NCBI RefSeq assembly: GCF_905475395.1
Contig: NC_058337.1
Location: 117,732,368-117,796,367 of the forward strand
Reading direction: 5' to 3'
Length of the DNA: 64,000 nt
Source of the DNA: Chrysoperla carnea
Taxonomy: Eukaryota; Arthropoda; Insecta; Neuroptera; Chrysopidae
The position numbers and the translations under genes are program-made. Positions 51,957-64,000 of the stretch are shown here, piece by piece (positions within the stretch are counted from its first letter, which is position 1; each line of letters begins with the position of its first letter). The notes under the pieces were generated by a model. It saw nothing but the letters and a program-made list of their open reading frames with translations, ran no database searches and was not told the DNA's origin.

Positions 51957-53620
51957 GTTGATAAGAAAGAAATATAGTTTTATAAATTTATAGTGCTACG
52001 AGACTATCTTTTTCTAATACTTTCATTGATAGTATTATAACAACAAGTTCTGTACACAATTGCAGTTACAATTTTCTTTATTTTTTAAAGAAATTTTTAG
52101 ATCTGTACATAAAATAATTAACAACAGCACAAATTGGAAGTAGAACTACACTAAGTTCGAGTGAGAAATCAAAAGCGTTCGGTTTTAAAAATAAATGACT
52201 CACAAGCTACCGACGGACACTTTTCCGACAATGAGTATTCTAGCTTGCAGATTCTTAAAACTAAGAGTGACACTCTGCACTTGAAATGTATAAGGTGCAT
52301 TATTGTTGTATATAAAATTCAATACATTTTTTCAAGTATTTTTATCTGATATTAGCACCTTCAGGTGAATGGTTTTTTTATTAGTTACTTAGTTAAAGTT
52401 TGTTCATAAAAAAATAAAAAAACAGACCAATAAATACTTCGCTTAACTGAAGTCAATTAATTATTATTATATGAGAAACAGTTTTTAATTTTATTTTATT
52501 TTATTCTTTTTAATTTTATAATTAATTGCGATATTTAACTTGAGGGAAATATTTTTATTAGTTTTATTAAAGTTTGAGTTATTGTATTTTAACTTTTAGT
52601 TGTTTTCTTTTTGCTAAAATTCGCGTAGAATTCGAGAATCAATTTATGTAATTATTCTGCCAGTAAAATCGAAACTAAGAATTTCTGTTACATTGATTTC
52701 TATCAAGTTTAATTTTTTTAAATTTAAGGTCAGCGAAAAAAACCATCCAATACATTTTTCAGTTTATATCTACTTTATATACAAAATTTATTTCTTGTAA
52801 TGTGGAATAAATGCAGGGTGCTTGCTGTCCCAGAAATTTCTCTTTTCAGAAAAGTTCGCAGAGCACCACAAAGAAGCTAATAATTTGGTATCTATTCAAT
52901 TATTGATAGCAATTTATTTTTAATTGCCACCTGGCCTGTAAAAATAAATTGCTAAAAATCACAAATACGTAGTTTTTGCTAACCATTTTAGTCGAAAAGA
53001 CGATAATATACTGGAAACTAGGGGTCCGTAATAATCGAAGTGGAGCACTGCATCTCAATAAATCAATTCGTGAGAAAAAATTACATTTTCTCAATATTTC
53101 GTTATATATTTATTTTCTGATAACATGTTTTACATTAACCAATTCGATGGTAACAGCTAAGAGTTTTTCATTTTCCGCTACCTTAATCTTATTTTGAGAG
53201 TAAGCGATAGTTACTTTCATCGATTTTTTCTTAAAGCGATATTCATACTCGTCCTTTCTATTAGAAGAAACTTCTAAATTGCGGAAAATTGTGATGTTTT
53301 CTCACAAAATCATTTCCTTATTTCACATTTTTGGTAGTCATAGCCAAATGACTATTGTCTTCTGATCCTTGATTTTACCATAGAAATAATTCAGTACCTT
53401 AGTCAAAGCTAACAAAAATTGAAGCTGCTACTAGAAATAGAATAAGGAGCATTGAAATATTTGTAATGTCTCCCTAGCGAGAAAAATAAGCACCTGAATT
53501 ATATCTGTCTTACGATTTTTAACTGTGAAGCTATTTTTTCACCTATGGAGCTCTATCAATGCAATTACTGATTTTGAAGTTTTTTTCGTACCACATTAAA
53601 TAAAATTTTTAATTTTAATA
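51957..53620. other. Intergenic, nothing recognised
   Basis: AT-rich. Short frames at 52161, 52900 and 52976 lack recognisable features. Confidence 0.3.
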
Positions 53621-54486
53621 GTGGAGTCAATGAATACATAAAACAGGCTTTCTTAGGAAGTCCTCAGGAACAGCTCCGATTTTGATGATTTTTTTTTCAG
53701 AACGATTTTTTTTGTATATTATTTAAAATCAGAAACATTTCAGATGGGGGAAATAATCTTGAGGGGGAATAGCCAATGTCGTGACTGATATATCGACTAC
53801 CAGCCTAAATCGCTAATGATAGAAGTTTGAAATTTCGAGAAGTTATTGATTTTATACTGTAAATGTCACATAAAAAAGGATTTTTCGAAATTCATACCCT
53901 AAAAGGGTGAAATAGGGGATGAAAGTTTGTATGAAAATATATAAAAACCGTCATTTTTGAGTTCATTTCTTAACCGATTTTAAAAATTCTTTCACCTATA
54001 TAATGCTACATTATCAGCAAGTAAAATGGGCTATATTTTATTTTCAAAAAAATTAAGGTTCCGTAGCAAAAGTTAAAATCAATTAAATACTGAAACCGAC
54101 ATTTTTGAGTTCACTACGTTACCGATTTTAAAAATTCTTTTACCTATAGAATGCTTTTTATATATAATGGTTTTTATATATTTTCATACAAACTTTCATC
54201 CCCTATTTCACCCTTTTAGGGGATGAATTTCGAAAAATCCTTTTTTATGTGACATTTACAGTATAAAATCAATAACTTCTCGAAATTTCAAACTTCTATC
54301 ATTAGCGATTTAGGCTGGTAGTCGATATATCAGTCACGACATTGGCTATTCCCCCTCCAGATTATTTCCCCCATCTGAAATGTTTCTGATTTTAAAGAAT
54401 ATACAAAAAGAATCATTCTGAAAAAAAATCATCAAAATCGGAGCTGTTCCTGAGGACTTCCAAGTAAAAACACTCATTGACTCCAC
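53621..54486. mobile_element. Foldback element with near-identical long arms
   Basis: The termini GTGGAGTCAATGA and TCATTGACTCCAC are perfect inverted repeats. The arms (about 53621-53948 and 54170-54486) match almost base for base in their inner ~200 bases, where I see two mismatches by eye. The ~220-base centre holds a second, direct duplication (ttaccgattttaaaaattct-like). It shares GGAACAGCTCCGATTT with the ends of the element at 1696. No ORF is seen, so it is a non-autonomous DNA element with strong hairpin potential. Confidence 0.8.
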
Positions 54487-56335
54487 TAAATTTAATTTCT
54501 GAATTTTGATTCTTTATATCACTATCAAGCACTACCAAGTGATAAAGATATTTTCGTATATCACCAAATCATTTTCCAAAAATTTATCATCAGTCTTAAA
54601 TAAAGGAAAAACCAAAAAATCACTAATTTTAAAAATATGATGGTATTATTGTCAATACTACGATGAATATTGTAAAAAAGAAAAAATATCAATATTGATA
54701 AACAAAAATAATAAACCATCTTTTTAGCGATTTTTTTTCTTTAGATTTAAATGATAATAAATCTTATTATGTTGTATATAATAAATTAAATTAATAGTTT
54801 TTTTTTTTTTTTTTATAATTTAACAATAAATGTTTATCAAACTATTAAGTTAATATTAAAATTATTAGTTACATAAATATCTATATAATTTTAACAAAAC
54901 TGATGACTGTTATTTTATATACCTAACAGATTCTAAATATATGATAATTTATCTGTAATGATTATGATGAATATATTTTTAATATTTTAAGTCAACTGAA
55001 GAGGTTTTTTTTATAACTACTTAAAACTCTTGGTAACTTAAGTTTTATACAAATTTGTTGATCGTATGATAGTGGCAGATTTGTGTGGTTCATTTTCAAG
55101 CTTTAATCTGAGAAGGGACATACAAGTTTTTCAGTTTTCACTAAAATGTGAACTTGTGAATAAACCACATCGATAACATATCCAAAATTCGTTTTCGTAT
55201 TTAGTCGTCCAAAGAACGTGGACGTCATGCTACAAACTTTCATACCAGACAGTGTCGTGATTATACGTATTCCTGTTGCGGCTACAAATGTGTCGCTAGT
55301 ATAATAAATTTACAAGTTGAAAAACAAATAATTACAAGTAATAATAAAGTTACAAGTTGTTAAAGTGTTTCTTAAATATTTGTCGATATTCTTTCGAAGA
55401 AGTTTTGTTCTGAGCCATAGACACGAGTTTTCTTTCTTGGAAATTTATAGGTAAGCATTTTTTCCGATTAGGGGACTTACAAATTGCTTCCCAAATTGTA
55501 TTATGGAAAAATATATGTACATTTATTTTATATGTAAGAATTTGTAAGAATTTGGATTATTTTTGATTTTTCAGTTAAATTATTATTTCATTTTTATATA
55601 ATTTACAGTTAAAAATTTTAATGTAGGTACTTCATCTAAGTATTCATTTGATCATTAGTATCAAATGCCGGCTATTCTACCCCTGGTTTTCTATGTTTTT
55701 CTATCAGGCAAAGTTAGCCATATCTGCAAACCTTTTCCTTCATTTCATTTTCTAAACCCCGTTTTATGAAATTTATTGTATATCAATGTTTGTATCGTTA
55801 AAAAAAGAATGAATAAATTGAATTGAATTGAATACTTTTGGCTGGCAGAAATTTCTAAAAAGCAGAAAATCGCCGTGCTTTCCGACAAAATCATGTACCT
55901 CCCTAATGTAACCCTTTTTTACACTTATGCGTTGTCAGATTCTATCATAGAATGCATTCAGTGATCATTCATAGTCGTGAGAATTAGAAAATCCACTTAA
56001 GAACAAATTTTTTTATATATACGCGCCACTCAACAACAGAAATAGCAAAACTATAGCACATTAACAAATCATCATCCTTCGGTCTATTAGGAGTTAAGAT
56101 TTATAAACTTGTAATAAAATAATTAAAAATATGTTGTTTTACTAGTTTTTTTTTTTTTAATTTAATAAAAATAAATATTTTTTATATTATAAAAATTATA
56201 TTACATATAAAAAATTAAACAGTTTCCGAGTACAATGACGTTAAAAAGAAAGTGTGATGATATTAAAAATGAAAAATCTATTTTCAAATATGTTTGTTTA
56301 ACTTTAATATAATATGCGTACAATCCCAATCCTAC
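54487..56335. other. Intergenic, nothing recognised
   Basis: AT-rich with a long T run near 54800-54815. No gene recognised. At 56328-56335, aatcctac is the likely left target duplication of the next element. Confidence 0.3.
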
Positions 56336-56582
56336 CCAGTGCAGTATTTACCTCGGTATCCTCGGCGGCCGCCTAAGGGCCTTCACCAAGAGTTTCCGTC
56401 GGGAGTCCCAGGCAGATTTACGAAGGCTAAAAATAAAAAGGAGAAATTTTTCTTAAACAAATCGAACAAACCAAGCGGCAGAGTTTACCGTGGCGAACTG
56501 GGAGAGACCTACGTCCGCCTCATCTTTAGGGGGTCACCACCAAAAATCCACGAGCCACAACAGCTGTAAATACAGCACTGTA
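56336..56582 (+). mobile_element. GC-rich hAT-like MITE
   Basis: The ends are inverted: CAGTGCAGTATTTAC on the left and GTAAATACAGCACTG on the right. The flanks aatcctac (56328-56335) and gatcctac (56583-56590) agree at seven of eight bases, fitting the 8-bp target duplication of hAT transposons. The GC-rich interior (ggcggccgcctaagggcc) stands out from its surroundings. The 91-codon frame at 56294-56569 crosses the left end and is not a gene. Confidence 0.65.
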
Positions 56583-56590
56583 GATCCTAC

Positions 56591-59217
56591 TTACGCTTTC
56601 TAACAAGAATACGATATCCATTTGGCAAGTGAATCGAATAAAAAAACTTGCATATTATAGTATAAGTATAATATATTAACGATTAATTTAATCGCGAAAT
56701 TTTTTACTTATGTTTAATGAAATCCTAAGATGCCCTTTGAATATCATCGCTCACTTGTCAAAATTATATAATGATAACATTAATTGCAAATGCGTGGAAG
56801 ATCTCGGAAGAGTAAACCTTCAATTTGCTATATTGGTAGTTCAAAAAATGTACAATTTCCTTGCACTTCCACCAAAACAGCTACAATTTTATTATTATGA
56901 AAGCACAGAAAACTTCTCAAGGAATCCTTCAAAATATATGACAAAGATTAATTTGTACCAAACGTACGAAAGAACCCTAGTTAAAGAATTATTCCATCTA
57001 TATGTAAAAGACTTCAAAGGAATGGCAAACTCGGAGCTTTGAGTTCAAACACAAATATAGAAATAGGCAAATCGACTATTCGAGCCTACGACCACTGCAT
57101 GTTTTTATCAGAGACTTAATATATAAATAGGTCCATTCATCTAATAACATATGTGAATCTTTTAGAGCTTCAATTTTGATTCTCTCGTAATTAGCTTTTC
57201 TCTACATAAAGTCGTTTGTTGGGTTGAACATTTGGCTTGGCACACGAAATTCCCAAATATCTTATCTATTTGATGAATTTACTCAACTTTTCTTCAGCAC
57301 TTTTTTTACGTTAGGACTCCCAGCGTCATCTAAATAGCATAAAAAAAAAGATTGAAGCACTCTCACTAAATGTAGTATTTTATTGACAATTTTTTTTTCT
57401 GAATTTATTAATATTAAAAAGAAACAATATCTACTTTTCCCTCTTTTTTCAATATATATTTATTTTATTTATATAAAGTAGTTAAAATTTATCCATATCG
57501 TTTTAAATACGATTAATGATTGAAAATAAAATAAAAAAAATAATAAAGTAATTTTTAAACACAACAGGATATCCCATTGTTAAAATTTTAGAATAGGTAC
57601 CACACAATCTGAACCTGCAAAGCATGAAGCAAAGATGAAAAAAAAAAATTCATTTATAAATAAATATATTATTAATAATTTTTTTTATTTGTGATAAACA
57701 ATTCTGTGTTCATCATCTCACACATATTCTTCAGTTTGTACATTTTTAATCAGAAAAAATTGAGCCTAGTTGAAGAAAATTATTTAAACTTCAGCCATAT
57801 ATTATTCTAAATGAACAAAAATTAAATTTTCTTTCGTTTATACCTTAAGTTATTGGATAAAAAATGGACAAGAGAGTTTTTTAAACATAAATTTGAAAGT
57901 GTGTGAGATTAATTAATAATATTATTCATCATAATTATGATTGTGGTATGTAAGTCGCCGTGTAACTAAAGCATACCTGTTTAAATATGTTAATTTTACT
58001 TCAATACAATCTTTTTAGAAAAACAAACTGGGACGAAAGTTCTCTTGCTAGTTTTATATAAATTTTCGACTGACTCTAAAAGCTGGAGCGATTTACAGAA
58101 GATTTATAAACCAAAATTATTGTATTTCAGTTGTTTCCCTATTAAGCTCCGAAATTGGGCCCAGGTTTTGAAAAAAGGATACACAACGATTCTCGAAAAC
58201 AATAATGCGCTTCTATGTCTTAAAATCAGAATATTTAAGTATTTTTCTACATAAATTTTAATTTTTATCAAATTTCATAATTTATTTTTCACTACCGAAA
58301 GTACCTACCCTATTGTACTAGCTATACGCAAAAAGAGCTGCCGTAGCAACTGTTGCCACTTCAATCTCGATCATAACAATAAGACACTAACGAAGGATTA
58401 GGAGAGTGTGTATGATGGGAAAAATTGATACACTTTTTTTGTAATTAAAGTGTACCATCCATATGAGATTTACTCCGCAGTAAGTTCATTGTTCGATGAT
58501 ATTAATATATAAAAAAAAAAAACTTACAAAATAATTTACATAACACTTTGACTTTACAATATAATATGCATATCATAATAATAATATTATAAATATATTG
58601 ATGATTTATTGGTTAATTTCAATATACATTTTTTTTTTACTTACTTAGTTTATTAGAAGGTACTTTATACACTAGATAGGTAACCTGGTGATGATCGACT
58701 TATTTCAAAAGTCATTTAAATTAATTTATTATTATTTATGAGTTATAGTAATATATATTATGTGTTAATGACTTATGTACGGAAACGATTTTGAAACATC
58801 ACTATTTTAATATGGATCTTTATAAGTTGCGTTTGTGTCATTAGAAAGTAGCAAATATGTTTTTTAATTTTTTTAATTAGCAGTCAGGCATTTTTATCAA
58901 TAGTTCACTATTTTCAAAAACTTTCGGTTTTTCCATTTTTAATAAATATTTCAATCAGTCCGACGTATTTTTTAATCTAAGAAAATCAGAGACATAAGTC
59001 GAGAAGGATGCATTCCAATGAAGAACTGCCATTGCTTATATTTTCGTTAAAATTTCAATTAAATGTTTATACTTTCTAAAGCAAACGTGTCTGAATTTTT
59101 GTTTTGCAAATTGTTCATATTTAAACCATCACAAGCTAAGCATTGAAGTAGGTAGGTACATCCGATTCGATTCATAGAATAACTAAGCTATATTAAGTCG
59201 AAGATATTTTTTATTTA
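56591..59217. other. Intergenic, one unexplained 110-codon frame
   Basis: The frame at 56710-57042 (plus, ATG start) is the longest of the right half. It has ordinary mixed composition but no motif I recognise. The rest is AT-rich. Confidence 0.3.
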
Positions 59218-59249
59218 TACATTAGTTGAACTATAGTTCAACTAATGTA
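59218..59249. repeat. Perfect 32-base palindrome
   Basis: The sequence equals its own reverse complement. Each half reads TACATTAGTTGAACTA and its complement. Confidence 0.9.
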
Positions 59250-59964
59250 AAAATATTCGGTGTACTATTCTAACGTTCGGAAAGTCAGTGTAAAGCTTGT
59301 TCGTATGCCGATTTGTATAGGACTTAGCAATCCGCCAAAATCTTGCATAACATTTTAGAATTAAAACGCCCCAAACCTTAACGAATTAAACAAATTATTT
59401 TATTTATTTTAATTTTAGGATGTTTTCAGCGCAATTCATAAATGAAAGCATTTTCGATAACACGGAGAAAGCACCGTATTTTGATGATTGTAAAATTTGC
59501 AATCCTGGGCATACCCTTAGTATAAATCTAACGCTATGAGTAGGAAAGTCAATTTGAAGAAGCCGAGAGAACTTTAGCCAACATTCCACCCTACCACCCC
59601 CTCCCCCAAATTTGCCGTATCTGACACGATACCAAAAACATAAATTTTTAGCAAGAGTTTTCTTCAAGTTCATAGTTTATAAATAGTTATGCTCGTAACT
59701 TTCGCCTGCTAGTGTATTCTCATGTGCATATAATAACTCTGAAACGGATAGATTGATTTAACGAACCGATACGATTGCAATTTATGAACCGATCTCCAAG
59801 CTTTTTCTTAGTTTTAACACCATTAACTGTTTGGCATACCTATACTTTAATTTTTTGAGTTCTTTTTGTATTTCAAGTTTACTAGTAATTTGTTAAATAT
59901 ACCAATAACCTCATTTTATTAGTGAGTCAAGTTTGTCTCAAATCAGATTTCCTTTTAGTACAAG
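59250..59964. other. Intergenic, nothing recognised
   Basis: AT-rich DNA. An 89-codon minus frame at 59404-59673 has no recognisable homology. Confidence 0.3.
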
Positions 59965-60529
59965 ATCCGAATTAGGGTCGACCTTCACCCATCTGTTTAC
60001 CGAATAAAAGTTATTTTTTATGAAATGTAAAATATTAACAAATATTCCTGTAACGGGTTGCCTTAAAAAATATGGTCAAGACTATTTTTAATATAAATAT
60101 CAAAACTTGGAAAGCTTGTAAACATTATTTTTGACCAATATTTTGTGACCAATCACATGCCACTGTATTTGTAACAAAATTATCTTTATTTAGATATGCG
60201 AGTCAATGAATTAACAGATGCAAGTAATTACTATTTTCAACTTGTATATATGGGATAATAGAGAATGATAAGATCGACAATTCAGCCGCTGCATATTTCT
60301 TATGGCTTTTACAATTGAGCTGCTACATACTTTTATGACCAAAATTCGTTAGATATGCAAGTAAGTGAAAAATTTCAAAAGATTTTACTCTTGATATTTT
60401 CACTAAAAGTAGTCTTGACCGCATTTCTTTAGGCAACCCATTACAGGGATATTTGTTAACATTTTATACTTCATAAAAAATAACATTCATTCGGTAAACA
60501 GATGGGTGAAGGTCGACCCTAATTCGGAT
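59965..60529. mobile_element. Foldback / MITE element
   Basis: The termini ATCCGAATTAGGGTCGACC and GGTCGACCCTAATTCGGAT are perfect inverted repeats. Arm similarity continues for ~130 bases (ttcacccatctgtttaccga against tcggtaaacagatgggtgaa; taacgggttgcctta against aggcaacccatta). There is no ORF or clear target duplication. Confidence 0.75.
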
Positions 60530-63245
60530 TTTAGACTATTAGCATGGGTCAATAAAAAAGACAGTTGAAAGTAAAAACTTGTACTTAATTAATAGTCATA
60601 AAATGTCAGTATCTAAATAATACAATATGGAATATACAAAACAATTTTAAAATAATAAATTTCAAAAAAAACACACAATTTTGTTGACACGAAGACCACC
60701 ATAAATAAATCGATGAGTATATCGTTGTTGTCTCTCTAAAACTCTAAACACATAAATATATAAGTAATTTGGTTGTTTATGAGTTTAAAATTTTGTGTAT
60801 TTTTTTTTTATTTAAACATAAAAACGTTTAATGTAAATTAAATAGTTAAATCGTAAATGCAAGTAGCATTTTAAAAGAAATGGAATAATTTAAAATGTTG
60901 TAGATAATATTCATGTCTTAGTCATTTTATGTCTAATGGATGAAATGGTGGGGAACATGACCTACAGATGCCAGACTAACAACTTTTTAAATTCATTGAC
61001 AAATTATAGAAATTTTGAAACTGTACTTAAATAAAGTGGCAAAATTATCTTGATATAGTTACAATTTCCAATTTTGTGTTCTTTCACTAGGAAACTGTTC
61101 TCGTATACGCCTTAATTTATCTGTAAATTATTTTCTCCTAAACGCCCTAATTAATCCCATATGCATATTAATTTGTAAAGGAGACTAAAATAAGTAAACA
61201 TAATATGATTAATGTTAAGGAGACGGAACGGCAACTTTCTTTCTAACGAAGAACGCCTAGAAATATTATTTAAATTAAACAGAAAAAAAAAAAACAGACA
61301 ATATTAGTTTGTTTGGATGTATAGAACAGATTCAAAAATTATGAATACCACCATAGAAGCACGTAATTTTTGTTAATGCTCTTTTAATTTTAATATTTTT
61401 TTCAGCGGCGTATCATTAGAAAATAAAAAATTGAATGTGTCTAGGTTTTTAAGAATTTTTATCATTATGAAAAGAAAGAGAGAAGAAAAATCTTCGTTCA
61501 ACTTTCATCAGACTCAAAAAAGTCAATCAATAAATATGGTGGAAGCGAAAATAAATGTTTGGCTAGTAAGATAAATTGATATACGGTATAAATGCGCTTC
61601 CTCCATTATTTGGGTAAATAAGGGTTCACAGGTTAGAGTGACTGTCCTGGAGTGGAAAACACTTAGACCATACCGAAATAAAAACAGTTATTACTCAATT
61701 ATAATTTATTTGAAATAAAATATCAAGTAGAAAATCGATGGGAAATAATAAATACTATATTCGTAGGGAATTTTTGGAAGTTTTTAGTACTAGAATACTT
61801 AAAGTTTACCGTAAACTATTTCTACATTTTTCGTGAATGGCCAACATTTTCCACGACTTTGAGTGACTCAAAACGGCCATAAGGTGTTTAACTGCAGCCA
61901 AAAATGGTGAACCATAAATGTCTCGAGAAAGAGTGCTCATATGAGACTCAAACTAAGCTTAAATTAAACTTAGATTAAATTAACCTAGGCTTAAAAACAT
62001 ATTAAAATTGAGGTTTTTATGTCATTAGTTTTCCTCAAATTTCATACCACAATATGGTTTCTTTTCAATTTTGGCCCGATATTTTTCAAGATATACTGTC
62101 ACTGGTTTTTTTTTTCAAATCATATTTTTTTTTAAGTATTTAATTTTATAAAAATAATACATACTAACAAAATTATGATAATAACCACCAATAATAAGAA
62201 AGTTATATATATTAATTAATATTCTGACTGTTTATGTTAAAAGGTGATTTTTCTACGAAACTTCTGATTTACTAGTTTGATATGATTGAATGTATGTTTT
62301 TATTTATGTGTGATGTTTTATTTACAAGGTGTAACAAAAATAAATGACCAATATTTTATAGAAAAATTTAATCATTTAAAAAATTAGCTTTCACTAAGTC
62401 CTCACGAATGAACTTTTCTGGAACGGTTATCAAATTTCTGCCTAAGGTAGTTGCCTACTCCTTAAGTACGTGTTTGTTTTCTGTGGCTAAATCAGCATGT
62501 CAGAAAAAGTCCTTCAAACTCTAAATTTTATAATTCAGTTTTTAATCATGGATTTGGCCATAATTTTTGGACTGCTAAATCTAAGGTAATAATTAGCTTT
62601 CTAGATTCTATAAATCGATAACTTGAAAAAGAAGTGAAATTTAAACAAATGTTTCTCCATTAAAATCTGTTCACCTATAATCCTAAAAAATGCCTTAAAT
62701 CACACAAAAACGCCTCATTTGATGCTAGCAATGGCTCTGGAAAATTTTCTTAATTTTGATTAGATTAGGTTTCGGTGTATAGTGTGCTAAGAATGTCCCT
62801 TCGACTGTAGAATCATTTTTCTATTGCACATCCCTAATTTCTAACCAGTTTCTATTGACAATTGCTATTTCAAATTTATATTACCATAAAATTGCTAAAT
62901 ACTTTGTTTTAATTTTCTAAAACGAGCTTAGCTTATTGGCTCCAGTAAAAAATTTCTCCATTTTTCCAAATTTTTTAATTTTTTAATGTTTATTGACAGA
63001 TTAAAGGCCAAACAAACTTTTCATCTTCTTGCGTAATTATTTGATAAGATTATGGAAGGTCTGGAACGATTATTTTTTTAAGTACACCCAGGACAGACTC
63101 CTCTCTTTTATGAGTGTCCGATTGAAATCTGCAATATCGAACAGTTAACTGTCTTTCTTTTAAAATAAGAAAAAAGTAGATACTCATAAATTTTAACCTG
63201 ACAGGGCAATTTAAAATTTGCGTAGCCCTTAGGCCAGAAGGAGTC
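60530..63245. other. Intergenic with a SINE fragment
   Basis: At 61631-61672 (minus orientation) ggttagagtgactgtcctgg, then aacacttaga, matches the 3' end of the SINE at 63246. The remainder is AT-rich with no recognised gene. Confidence 0.4.
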
Positions 63246-63556
63246 GCCCTATTAGCTCAGTTGGTTAAGACGTAACCAATTCCGTCCGCGATATACTTAG
63301 GGTAGCGGGTTCGATTCGCGCTGTCATAACAAAATGAATTTAATTAATAGTTGTGATGGGCTGGTGTAGTGCATGGTATATGAATGAAAGAAGTGCACTC
63401 AGCCTCTGAAATTGAGGAGCTGATAAATGAAATTATCAGCGGAAAGGTGGTAAACACATATATGGTATCACATCGGGCTCTAAAGCCTAAATGTGTCCTT
63501 CGTGGACAGTCAAGATAACCTAACCTAACCTAACCTAACCTAACCTAACCTAACCT
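63246..63556 (+). mobile_element. tRNA-derived SINE with (TAACC)8 tail
   Basis: The 5' tRNA-like head has an A box (TTAGCTCAGTTGG, from 63252) and a B box (GGTTCGATTC, about 63308-63317), so it carries an internal RNA polymerase III promoter. A unique body shared with the copies at 40874 and 51432 follows. It ends in eight TAACC units (63516-63555). It is the most complete copy in the window. Confidence 0.85.
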
Positions 63557-64000
63557 AGACCAGAAGGAAAGATCTCTCAATATCATTGTTTCTCTATATT
63601 ACTAGCAGTAAGTATCTGCAATTTTTAAGAATTTGGCCTCTCACATACAGTTCTTCCTGTAACACACTATATCCAGCTTACATATATGGGTATTATATTG
63701 TATTATGGTTGTAACACTACAGTTTGGAATGTTAACTAGACGCGAGAGCTATAAGAGATAGATACATCGCACGCCAACCGGCGTTTATTTCTTTATAATA
63801 GATTTTTTTTTTATTTAACAGAGAAAAAAAGAACATATCCACACTTTAATATATATGCTTATCTTTGTTTAACATATATATATAGAAATTCTCACACATT
63901 GATTTTGAATTTTAATAATGTTATCCGAAATAACAAAAAGCAATTGTCACTCTTTTAATTCACAAACAAAAATTGGATATTTGTGGATTGTTTTCTCTTG
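63557..64000. other. Intergenic, nothing recognised
   Basis: AT-rich DNA running to the window edge. Confidence 0.3.

Noticed and set aside
56294-56569. 91-codon frame in GC-rich DNA, with apparent splice sites on either strand
   Set aside because: It crosses the left end of a 247-base element with inverted ends and matching flanks, so it is better explained as a transposon.
63246-63320. Genuine tRNA gene
   Set aside because: A and B boxes are present, but the arms do not pair as a cloverleaf by eye and the head continues into a SINE body found elsewhere.
63516-63556. Interstitial telomere (TAACC)8
   Set aside because: It is directly attached to the 3' end of a SINE and other copies end the same way, so it is the SINE tail.

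Overview
The window is AT-rich eukaryotic DNA, most probably from an insect. Split genes with GT-AG introns, first-desaturase-type acyl-CoA desaturases with the insect exon pattern, Helitrons, foldback elements and a tRNA-derived SINE all support this. The order cannot be fixed from the sequence. A SINE tail of TAACC units recalls the TTAGG telomere repeat of many insects, but it is weak evidence.

Left part (1-28 kb): an array of membrane fatty acyl-CoA desaturase genes. Only the start codon of one copy (minus strand) lies in the window, at positions 1-3. Two copies appear intact, both on the minus strand and each with five coding exons (3474-8788, 353 aa; 12047-15805, 362 aa). A third full-length copy (25671-27897) lies on the plus strand. 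It has a one-base insertion and a lost metal-ligand position in exon 4, so it looks like a young pseudogene. Exon lengths are the same in all copies apart from the first and last exons and the inserted base. The DNA just upstream of the minus-strand start codons is also conserved between copies, so the duplications carried the 5' flanks with them. The enzymes would introduce a double bond into fatty acyl-CoA at the ER membrane, feeding membrane lipid, storage lipid, hydrocarbon or pheromone synthesis. Which of these applies cannot be read from the sequence.

Mobile DNA occurs between and inside the genes: three non-autonomous Helitrons of one family (two in an intron of the first gene) plus another Helitron end, a reverse-transcriptase fragment, seven inverted-repeat (foldback) elements, an unclassified ~0.5-0.64 kb repeat with four full copies, a tRNA-derived SINE with four copies or fragments, and hAT-like elements starting CAGTG.

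Right part (28-64 kb): I recognise no gene. It is AT-rich, with scattered repeats, a 17-base G run, perfect and near-perfect palindromes, and an 866-bp element whose ~330-base arms are nearly identical and could give a long hairpin RNA. It may be intergenic DNA or a large intron of a gene outside the window.
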